Positions 17,487 through 25,700 of a DNA stretch of 37,660 nt are shown one piece after another (position 1 is the stretch's first letter; each line of letters begins with the position of its first letter). Made by a program: the position numbers and the translations under genes. The stretch comes from Sandaracinaceae bacterium (GTDB taxonomy: Bacteria > Myxococcota_A > Polyangia > Polyangiales > Sandaracinaceae), in assembly GCA_004213565.1 (NCBI GenBank), contig SHBB01000009.1, forward strand, positions 1-37,660, read 5' to 3'. The notes below the pieces were generated by a model, which saw nothing but the letters and a program-made list of their open reading frames with translations, made no database searches and had not been told where the DNA came from.

Positions 17487-17639
17487 CGTCGCCTCCTCCA
17501 CGGCCGTGGGCTTCGACCTCTCTGCCTTCGGCGCCTCCACCTGCGAGCACCCGGCGACGCCTGCGGTCGTCGCGGCGAGCGCGAGCGCGATCAACCGATC
17601 TCGCCGCGAACGAACGATGTCGTCGTCGCTCAATCCCAC
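17358..17639 (-). CDS. Small lipoprotein downstream of the metallopeptidase effector (possible immunity)
   Basis: A 93-residue lipoprotein starting with GTG 17639 (or TTG 17633, which overlaps the upstream TGA). RRDRLIALALAATTAGVAGC is a good lipoprotein signal with lipidated Cys at residue 31. The mature part is short and Pro-rich (TVPPPPPDRFPFCPPPP) and probably unstructured. It overlaps the end of the HELAH peptidase gene, so the two are co-transcribed. For a T6SS effector, a lipoprotein encoded next to it could be its immunity factor in the periplasm, but the Pro-rich content is not typical of immunity proteins, so this is only a possibility. Confidence 0.6.
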   Translation of the reverse strand: MGLSDDDIVRSRRDRLIALALAATTAGVAGCSQVEAPKAERSKPTAVEEATSPDAMSLGPTVPPPPPDRFPFCPPPPRDEPPQPSLHPCLSVF

Positions 17640-18538
17640 TCCCGCGATTGCTGACTCTCGATGTCGTGCCAGTAGGGTCGCAAGAAGCCGTAGCGGTTGC
17701 GCGCGCGCCAGCGGAAGGGGTTGTATCGATGGGAGAGCCCCGCCAGCTCGTACATGAACCCCTGCATCGCTGGCTCCGCATGGAGCTCCTCCATGCGCGC
17801 CCTCATGCGCTCCTGGGCCGCCTGAGAGTCCGGGTAGGCAGCCATCGAAGGACGCCCTCCGCGACCTCCCGGGAGCGTGGACTCACCGTCCGGAGGCTCG
17901 AGAAGGCCCGCGGCCCCTCGCGCTCCGTATCCGACGTGCAACCAGAGCCCGAGCTCTTCGCGGAGCATGTTCTCGACGACGACGGCGAAGTACTCCTCGA
18001 GGTTCGGCCAGCCGACCTGAGGATCGCCCTCGTTCAGGCAGCGGCGAGTGCCCGTCGTCTCGACCCCGAGCGCAGCGCGGAGAGCATGGGCCAGCTCGTG
18101 GCAGAGCGTCGTGACGCTCGGATTCTCAGGCGGCGAGTGGCAGGGCGACAGCGCGTCCACGAAGATGCGACAGTTTGTGCCACGGCCGGTGCCTACCCCT
18201 GGGTACAGGGGAAGACCGCGCGCTGTTGCATCTCTCACGTCGTTGGGCGCACATAACCCAGCAGAGTTGTCTGACCACGGTTCACGGTAGATCGTCTCGT
18301 AGCTGTCATGGTGTGTCAGGACCACCACGGTGTTCTGCAGGGCGCCCACGAGATAGCGTCCAACAAGTGTGTCGGTGAGCAGACGGAGATCGCGCCCGCA
18401 CCTCATCGCCCAGCCCATGTCGGCATCCTCGAACTCCGCCCGGTAGTCGTTCGCGTCGATGGGGATGTGGGGCGGCAACCGAAGGAACTGGAGCTCCGGG
18501 TACTGGCGGATGAACGAGGAAGGGCGTGTACCGGTCAC
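17630..18538 (-). CDS. HELAH zinc metallopeptidase, probable T6SS effector (M91-like)
   Basis: A 302-residue protein from GTG 18538 (GGAGGGG just upstream). The zinc-binding motif is CHELAHA with H147, E148 and H151. A second conserved segment, NLEEYFAVVVENMLREELG at about 179-197, would supply the third ligand. The C-terminal NPFRWRARNRYGFLRPYW is also typical. This layout matches M91-like zincins found as secreted effectors. The reading frame is open far upstream, but that part is only the antisense of vgrG. It is divergent from vgrG with a 171-bp gap and is followed by an overlapping lipoprotein gene. Effector status is inference from family and location; the target is unknown. Confidence 0.75.
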   Translation of the reverse strand: MTGTRPSSFIRQYPELQFLRLPPHIPIDANDYRAEFEDADMGWAMRCGRDLRLLTDTLVGRYLVGALQNTVVVLTHHDSYETIYREPWSDNSAGLCAPNDVRDATARGLPLYPGVGTGRGTNCRIFVDALSPCHSPPENPSVTTLCHELAHALRAALGVETTGTRRCLNEGDPQVGWPNLEEYFAVVVENMLREELGLWLHVGYGARGAAGLLEPPDGESTLPGGRGGRPSMAAYPDSQAAQERMRARMEELHAEPAMQGFMYELAGLSHRYNPFRWRARNRYGFLRPYWHDIESQQSREWD

Positions 18539-18709
18539 GACCCCTCCATCGTGTCCCAGCCAGCGAGGTTGCGCGAGAAGTTTCGCCAAGTCGGCGTGCG
18601 GTTTCGGCTCGCGCAATCGCAAGCATCCGCTACGCTCGGCGCGCTCGTACGATTCTCGGAAACCTGCCCGAGCTCGGGTCGAAGAGGATCGCTGCCGAGG
18701 GGAGCACGG
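18539..18709. promoter_or_regulatory. Divergent promoter region, effector and vgrG
   Basis: This 171-bp gap must hold the promoters of both the minus-strand metallopeptidase gene and the plus-strand vgrG operon. TACGCT (around 18632) and TACGAT (around 18649) on the plus strand are possible -10 boxes. No clear -35 or sigma-54 motif was found. Confidence 0.35.
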
Positions 18710-21286
18710 ATGAGCGACGACCGAGAGGACGGGGCGGAGGCCGCCGCGAATGCCGTCGAAGGGCTTCGATCCACCGCTGAGGGGGCGGGCGCGTCGGAGG
18801 TCGCGGACGCGGCCCGCGTCGTCCAGGGCGCGAGCGAGGCGGCGAGCGCAGCTCAGGGGCTGAGCCGCGGGGACGCGGGGCAGGCGCTGGAGGGAGCCTC
18901 GGGCGCGTCGCGCTATCTCGTGCCCGACGATGAGGTCGCCAGCGTGCTGGAGAGCGCGGGGGAAGCCGGAGACCTGCTGGAGCAGGGCGTCGACGCGCTC
19001 GGGGGCCTCACGGGCGCGACGCGGAACCCGGTGACGTTCCATCTGGAGGTCGCCGGGCTCGACGGCCGCTGGGGCGTGACGGACGTGTCGCTCCACGAGG
19101 CCCTCAACGCGATCCCGCACGCGCGCATTCGCGCACGCTATGACGGCCGGCCGGAGCGGGCGGAGCTGATGCTGGTCGAAGCGAAGCTGTCCATCGAGCG
19201 CGGCGAGCAGCTGCGGGAGTTCAAGGGCCTCGTCTTTCGCGCGCGCATCCGAGACGACGGCGAAGGGAGCGAGATCGATCTTCAGATCGCGCCGGCCGCG
19301 AACCACCTGGCGCACACGCTGAAGAGCCGAATCCACCAGAAGCTGACCGTCGTCGAGGTGATCGTCGAGACGTACAAGGACATGCTCGGCGACCTGCAGC
19401 GATCGGTCGACCAGGCCAACCTGGTCCGGACCTACGAGCAGCGCGAGTACATCGTCCAGTACCAGGAGACCAACCTCGCCTTCATCTCGAGGCTGGCCGA
19501 AGAAGAGGGCATCTTCTGGTTCTTCGATCACGAAGCCGACCGAGAGGTGCTCGTGCTCGCCGACGCCACGGGCAACCTCCCACGCGCCAGGCCCAACGAC
19601 GATGGGATGGCGCCGTTTCACCACGACGCACGCCAAGCACCGGACGACGAGGCCGTCACCAGCCTGAGCTTCGAGGAGTCCTTCGGCGCCACCGACATAG
19701 TCGTCCGTGATTACGACTGGACCAACCCGACCCTGGACGTGATTGGCAAACAGACGGGCCTGGGCACGAGCGACCCGGCGGGCGAGATCTACGACCACAC
19801 GGAGGCCGTGGTCATGCACGGCTTCAACGGGACGCAGTACAAGGGCAACACGGCGATCCAGCAAGCGAAGATGCGCGCTGAGCGCCTCGCGCTCGACCGG
19901 CAGCGCTGGACCATGACCGCGACCGTGGTCAGCGCGCTCCCGGGGCGCTCGCTCGAGGTCGAAGGGGCGCCCGACGACCTCGATGGGAACTACGTGATCG
20001 TCGCGGCCACCTCTCACGGCAGCGCTACCGAGGGGCAGTCGGGGACGTGGCAGTCCTCGATGGACGTCATTCCGAGGTCACTGCCGTATCGGCCGCCTCA
20101 CCGCACGCCGCGTCCGATCGTGCATGGGCCCGACACGGCCATCGTCGTGGGCCCGGAGGGCTCGGAGATTCACACCGACGAGCACGGCCGGGTGAAGGTG
20201 CGGTTTCACTGGGACCGGGAGCACGCGCCCCGCGAGAACGACTCATCGTGTTGGATGCGCGTGGCGCACAACTGGGCCGGCCCAGGGTTTGGCACGTTCT
20301 TCTTGCCGCGTGTCGACATGGAGGTGGTGGTCAGCTTCCTCGGCGGCAACCCCGACCGTCCCATCGTCACGGGCTGCGTCTATCACGGCACCAACCGCGC
20401 TGGTGTGGAGCTCGAGGCGAAGAAGACGCAGAGCCTGATCCGGACGAAGTCGTCGCCGCGGAGCGATGGCTTCAACGAGATGCGGTTCGAGGACGAGGCG
20501 GGCAACGAGTTCATCTACGTTCACGCCGAGAAGGACTACAACGAGGAGGTCGAGCACGATCACTCGACCCACGTGAAGAACAACCAGTCCAACACGGTCG
20601 ACGTGGACCAGACCGAGACGGTCGGGAACGACCAGCGGATGACCGTGCACAACGATCGCTTCCACACCGTCGACCACGACGAGTGGGTGGAGGTCGGGCA
20701 CTACCGCTCGGAGATCGTGCACGGCAACGAGGACTGGGTCATCGAAGGCCAGCGCGCCCGCACGGTGAAGGACGACGAGCTGCTCACGGTCCAGGACGGA
20801 CACCGCAAGATCCATGTCCAGACGGGCAAGGACCTCGAGACGTTCGACGGCGGCCGCGAGGTGAAGGTCAAGGCGTTCGACAACCTGAAGGTGCTCGACG
20901 GCGCGAACCGCAACGAGCACATCACCGGGCAGTACAACGTCACCGTCGACGGCGCGCACTACACGCTGGTGCAGGGCGAGACCGAGAAGTTCACGCAGGG
21001 CAGCCAGAAGACCTACGTCGAGTCGGCGAAGGAGGTGCACGCCAAGACCGGCAGCTCGCATCTCCTGATGAAGAACGACGGCAAGATCAAGCTCGCGGGC
21101 GACACGAAGATCGAGCTCGAGGTCGGCGCCTGCAAGATCGAGATGACGACGGAGAAGATCACGCTCTCCGCCGGATCGTCGTCGATCGAGCTCGGTCCGA
21201 GCGGCGTGACCACGTCGGGCTCCACCGTCACCTCGTCCGCGCAGACCATGAACGAGATCACGGGGCTGCTCGTCAAGATCAACTGA
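18710..21286 (+). CDS. vgrG: T6SS spike protein VgrG with alanine-rich N-terminal extension
   Basis: An 858-residue VgrG, the trimeric tip of the type VI secretion tube. Residues 1-105 are an Ala/Glu/Gly-rich, probably helical extension absent from standard VgrGs. The gp27-like region starts at NPVTFHLEV (about 106). The gp5-like OB fold has DEHGRVKVRFHWDRE and FLPRVDMEVVVSFLGGNPDRP. From about 600 a run of short repeats of the type N-x-T-V-x-V-x-H/N-D forms the triple-stranded beta-helix spike, ending with the DUF2345-like tail (KIKLAGDTKIELEVGACKIE). GAGGGGAGC precedes the ATG. It heads an operon with the adaptor and PAAR-RHS genes, which it should carry. Confidence 0.95.
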   Translation: MSDDREDGAEAAANAVEGLRSTAEGAGASEVADAARVVQGASEAASAAQGLSRGDAGQALEGASGASRYLVPDDEVASVLESAGEAGDLLEQGVDALGGLTGATRNPVTFHLEVAGLDGRWGVTDVSLHEALNAIPHARIRARYDGRPERAELMLVEAKLSIERGEQLREFKGLVFRARIRDDGEGSEIDLQIAPAANHLAHTLKSRIHQKLTVVEVIVETYKDMLGDLQRSVDQANLVRTYEQREYIVQYQETNLAFISRLAEEEGIFWFFDHEADREVLVLADATGNLPRARPNDDGMAPFHHDARQAPDDEAVTSLSFEESFGATDIVVRDYDWTNPTLDVIGKQTGLGTSDPAGEIYDHTEAVVMHGFNGTQYKGNTAIQQAKMRAERLALDRQRWTMTATVVSALPGRSLEVEGAPDDLDGNYVIVAATSHGSATEGQSGTWQSSMDVIPRSLPYRPPHRTPRPIVHGPDTAIVVGPEGSEIHTDEHGRVKVRFHWDREHAPRENDSSCWMRVAHNWAGPGFGTFFLPRVDMEVVVSFLGGNPDRPIVTGCVYHGTNRAGVELEAKKTQSLIRTKSSPRSDGFNEMRFEDEAGNEFIYVHAEKDYNEEVEHDHSTHVKNNQSNTVDVDQTETVGNDQRMTVHNDRFHTVDHDEWVEVGHYRSEIVHGNEDWVIEGQRARTVKDDELLTVQDGHRKIHVQTGKDLETFDGGREVKVKAFDNLKVLDGANRNEHITGQYNVTVDGAHYTLVQGETEKFTQGSQKTYVESAKEVHAKTGSSHLLMKNDGKIKLAGDTKIELEVGACKIEMTTEKITLSAGSSSIELGPSGVTTSGSTVTSSAQTMNEITGLLVKIN

Positions 21287-21299
21287 GGGGGGACAGGCG

Positions 21300-22715
21300 A
21301 TGGAGTCGATGGCGCGCCCCCTGCGGGCGCTGCACGAGGACGTGTCGTGGTTCGCGCGCGCGACGGAGGTGAAGCTGCTTCATGTCCGCTGCGGCGCCGC
21401 GCTGCGCAAGAGCGCGCTGAAGCTGCTCGCGGCGGGCGAGCTGAGCCTCGACAATCAGAGCCCGTTCGTTGTGCTCGAGGACGCGTGGCGGCTGGCGGAC
21501 GGCGGCTGGCGGGTGCGCGCCCAGCGGCTCGCCGAACACTGGGAGGGCCGGCGCAGGGTGCTCAGCGAGGAAGGCATCGAGCTCGGCTCGCTCTCCGGGC
21601 GCGCGCCCGCCTCGCCCGACCCCCACGCCGCGTTCGGCGGCTGGGTGAACCTCGTCCTGCAGTGCGTGCGGCCGCCGCTCGAAGGCCTCGTCATCGTGCT
21701 CGCGCCCGCGCTCATCGAAGACGCGGGGCTGTTCGAAGCCGAGCTGCGTGAGCTCGTGATGCAGCCTGAGCTCGCCGCCGCGCGCTGGATCGTGATGGAC
21801 ATGCAGGAGGCGCCGCTCGCGGCCCTGCACGAGGAGCTGGGGGCCCGGGCGATGCAGAACGTCAGCGTCCGGGACGACGCGGCCTTCGCGCAGGACCTGA
21901 ACGCCATGATGGCGTCGGTCGACCCAGAGCTGCCCGGGCCCGCGCGCGCCGGAGCGGCCTGGCCTCGCGGCATCATCCCTCCACCTCGCAAGGGCGACCG
22001 AACGCCGACGGTGGAGCAGCAGGCCGAGGTCGACGTCGAGCTGGCCGCCGCGGGCATGAGCCCCGCGCTCGCGGGCTCGCAGGGCGCGCGCATGCAGCAG
22101 TACATGCTCGCCGCGGCCGTGCAGATGAAGCTCGGCAACGGAGAGCTCGCCATTCAGCACCAGCGCGAGGCGTGTCGCATCGCGGCCGAAGCGCAGGGAG
22201 AGCGCGAGCTGGTGCTGCAGTGGATGGTGCTCGCGGGGTACGAGCTCGCCCTCGGTCGGGAGGACGAGTCGTATCGCCAGTACGCGGGCGTCGCGCAGAA
22301 GGCCGAGGAGCTGGAGCTCCACCTCGAGCGCGCCCAGGCCGGTCTCGCCCTGGCGCTGATGGACGCGCGCGCGGGCCGACACCCCGACGCGGCGGGGCAG
22401 TACGCGCGGAGCGCCGAGCACGCGCTGAAGGCCAACGCGACGGGGCTGGCCATCGAGTGCTGGCGGCTCGCGGGACAGATGGCTGCCGAGGCGCAGCTCG
22501 GAGACCGGGCCACCGAGTGCTGGCGCCAGGCGATCGAGCTGGCCGAGGGCGCGGCCCCCGACGTGGCCAAGACCTCGAGCGCCCCGCGGGCCGCGCGGGA
22601 GCTGGCTGCGCTGCTCCGAGCCCGCGGGCTGGGCGCGCAGGCCGAGTCGCTCGAGCACCAGGCCAACCGCATCGAGCAGGGCGACACGCGCGCCGCGGCG
22701 GAGGCGCTCCTCTGA
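21300..22715 (+). CDS. TPR-like protein between vgrG and PAAR-RHS, probable effector adaptor
   Basis: A 471-residue protein. Residues 1-230 form an alpha/beta domain without a recognised family (FVVLEDAWR, LEGLVIVLAPALIEDAGLFEAEL, ARWIVMDMQEAPLAAL). A Pro-rich hinge (IPPPRK) follows, and residues 260-470 are a chain of about 30-40-residue Ala-rich helix pairs like tetratricopeptide repeats (for example LAIECWRLAGQMAAEAQLGDRATECWRQAIELAEG). It begins 13 bp after vgrG and its TGA overlaps the RHS ATG (TGATG). Position between the spike and the RHS effector is where T6SS loading adaptors such as DUF4123 or DUF1795 proteins sit, but this is neither. Adaptor role is inferred. Confidence 0.75.
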   Translation: MESMARPLRALHEDVSWFARATEVKLLHVRCGAALRKSALKLLAAGELSLDNQSPFVVLEDAWRLADGGWRVRAQRLAEHWEGRRRVLSEEGIELGSLSGRAPASPDPHAAFGGWVNLVLQCVRPPLEGLVIVLAPALIEDAGLFEAELRELVMQPELAAARWIVMDMQEAPLAALHEELGARAMQNVSVRDDAAFAQDLNAMMASVDPELPGPARAGAAWPRGIIPPPRKGDRTPTVEQQAEVDVELAAAGMSPALAGSQGARMQQYMLAAAVQMKLGNGELAIQHQREACRIAAEAQGERELVLQWMVLAGYELALGREDESYRQYAGVAQKAEELELHLERAQAGLALALMDARAGRHPDAAGQYARSAEHALKANATGLAIECWRLAGQMAAEAQLGDRATECWRQAIELAEGAAPDVAKTSSAPRAARELAALLRARGLGAQAESLEHQANRIEQGDTRAAAEALL

Positions 22716-25700
22716 TGCTCGCCTCCAAGAACACCGACGGGGTCATCGGCGTCGACATCCACTGGGAGATGGTGCCCATGCCCGCGCCCGTCCCCACGCC
22801 GCTCCCGAACCCCTTCGTGGGCCTGATCATGGACCCGCTCGGGTTCGCCGTCGGCGCCGTGATCAGCGCGGTGATCTCCGAGCTCTGTGGCGCACCTCCG
22901 ACCGGCGCAGTCATCGTCAACTTCCTCCCGGCGACGAACACCGGCACCGAGGCGATGGGCTTCGGGCACATCCTCATCCCGCCCGGCACCTCGTGGGCGC
23001 CGATGCCGAGCGTCATGCCCCTCGTCCTCCCGAAGGAGACGCCCTCGGGGCCCGACAACCCGGCCATGCCCGACGACGACGGCATCGTGGTGACCGGCAG
23101 CCTGACCGTGCACGCGATGGGCTCCAACTTCGCGCGGTTCGGCGACTTCGTGATGAGCTGCAGCGAGCCGGTGCGGCTCCCGAGCTCGACCATCCTCGCG
23201 ATGCCCAAGGGCCTCCCCGTCCTCGTCGGCGGCCCGCCCACCCTCGACGCGATGGCCGCGCTCGGCGCCTTCATCCGCACGAAGTGGATGAGCCACCAGC
23301 TCAACAACCTGCTCTCGCGCGTCGTCGGCCCCGGGCGCCTGCGCAACCTCCTGAGCCGCGCCATCTGCTTCCTCACCGGCCACCCCGTCGACGTCGCGAC
23401 CGGTCGCGTCTTCACCGACCACGTCGACGTCGAGCTGCCTGGCCCGCTGCCTCTGAAGATCGAGCGCGTCTACAACTCCGGCTTCGCCGACCGCGCGGGC
23501 GCCCTCGGCCACGGCTGGAGCCACAGCCTCGAGCAGAAGGTCTGGCGCGAGCGCGGCAAGGTCGTCTACCTCACCGAGGACGGCCGCGAGGTCGAGTTCG
23601 ACACCTTCGACTTGCCGAACCACCGCATCGAGCCGGGCGAAGAGGTCTACTACCCGATCGATCGCCTCACCCTGAAGTGCCGCGGCGAGAACACCTGGGA
23701 GGTCTGGACTTCGGACGGCCTCTGCCACGACTTCGAGCCGCTCCCCGGCGGCGATGCTGGGGTCGCGCGACTCACGCGCATGCGGACCCGCGACGACCAC
23801 CGCATCGAGCTGCACTACGACGAGCACGCGCGCCTGAGCTGGCTCCGCGACTCGGGCGGCCGCCGCGTCCTCTTCGAGAACGACGCCCACGGCCGGCTCA
23901 CCAAGATCAAGCTCCCCGTCTCGCGCGGCGAAGGTCACTTCGAGCACCTCCGCTACAGCTACGACGAGCGCGGCGACCTCGTCCGGGTCACCGACGCCGC
24001 GGGCTCGTTCTGGGAGTTCGAGTACACCTCGCACCTCCTCACCCGCGAGACCGATCGAGAAGGCCTCAGCTTCTACTTCGGCTACGACGGCATCGGTCAG
24101 GGCGCCTACTGCATCCGCACGTGGGGCGACGGCGGCATCTACGACCACGAGATCCTCTACGACAAGCAGGGCGGGACCACCTGCGTCACCAACTCGCTCG
24201 GCGCCGTCACCACCTACCGCCAGAACGAGATCCACTGCGTCACCGAGGTCATCGACGCCCACGGCGGCGTGACGAAGTACGAGTACGACCCGCACAGCCT
24301 CCAGCGCACGGCGGAGACCGACGCCCTCGGCCACACGACCCGCTGGGCCTACGACCGCCGCGGCAACACCACGCGCATCGAAGCCCCTGACGGCGCGGTG
24401 ACCACCCTCGAGCCCCACCCCCGCTTCGACGCGCCCGTCCTCGCCGTCGACCCCAACGGCGGCGAGTGGCGCTGGGAGTACGACGACTTCGGCCGCATCA
24501 AAGGCCGCGCGAACCCCTTCGGCCACTGGACCCGCTACGAGTACGAGGACAAGCGGCTCGCCCGCGCCAGCACCCCGGGCGGCGCCGAGACCGCCCTCTC
24601 CTACGACGAGTCCGGCAACGTCGCGCGCGTCATCACCGCCACCGGCGCCGAGGTCCGCTTCGAGCACGATCGCCTCGGCCGCGTGGCCAAGCTCGTCAAC
24701 CCGCGCGGCGGCGTCGAGCGGCGCCAGTACGACGCGCTCGGCAATCTCATGCGCGTCGAGGAGCCGCACGGCGTCGTCCGCACCTTCACCTACGACAAGG
24801 AGCAGAACCTCACCCGCGCCGTCGACAGTCTGCGCGACATCTCCTTCACCTACGCCGGCTACCACCGCCTCCACGAGCGCCTCGAGGCCGGCACCGCGAT
24901 CCGCTTCCACTACGACACCGAGGACCAGCTCCTCGCGGTCGAGAACGAGCACGGCGAGCGCTACCGCTTCGACCTCGACGAGCGCGGCCTCGTCCGCAGC
25001 GAGACGGGCTTCGACGACTTCACCCGCCGCTACACCCGCGACGCCGCCGGCCGCGTCACCCAGGTCGACAAGCCCAGCGGCCGCGTCGACCAGCTCACCT
25101 ACGACGCGGCCGGCCGCATCACCGACGTCGCCCACTCCGACGGCACCTTCGAGCGCTACCGCTACCGCGCCGACGGCTCGCTCATCGAGGCGAGCAACGA
25201 CACGGCCGAGGTCCACTTCGAGCGCGACCCTCTCGGCAAGGTGGTCCGCGAGCTCACCCGTCTGCCCGACGGAACCGAGCACTGGGTCCGGAGCGGCTAC
25301 GGCCCCGACGGCCACCGCGTGCGCGTCGAGTCCAGCGACGGCCACATGCACCACATCCACCGCAACCTCGCGGGCGACGTCACCCGCGTCGAGCTCGAGG
25401 GCAACCGCTGGCACGTCGACTTCGAGCGCGACCCTCTCGGCCTCGAGCTCAGCCGCAGCTTCCCCAACGGCATCACCTCGAGCTGGGAGCGCGACGTCGT
25501 CGGCCGCCCCATGCGCCGCACCGTCACCTACCAGGGCGACAAGGTCCTCGACGACAAGCGCTACGTCTGGGAGGGCGACGACCAGATCCGCGCCATCCTC
25601 GACCCCCAGCACGGCGACGCCCACTACGAGCACGACGCCCGAGGCCGCCTCGTCTGGGGCCGCATGCCGTGGGGCGAAGAACAGCACCGCGCCATGGACG

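Noticed and set aside
18539-20017. Upstream extension (to 795 codons) of the minus-strand metallopeptidase reading frame
   Set aside because: The extra part is the exact antisense of vgrG and has no protein-like character; the frame is open only because of high GC. The gene was started at GTG 18538.
20520-20960. Possible DNA tandem repeat in vgrG
   Set aside because: The periodicity is at protein level (beta-helix units of the spike) and not an exact nucleotide repeat; it is a normal VgrG feature.
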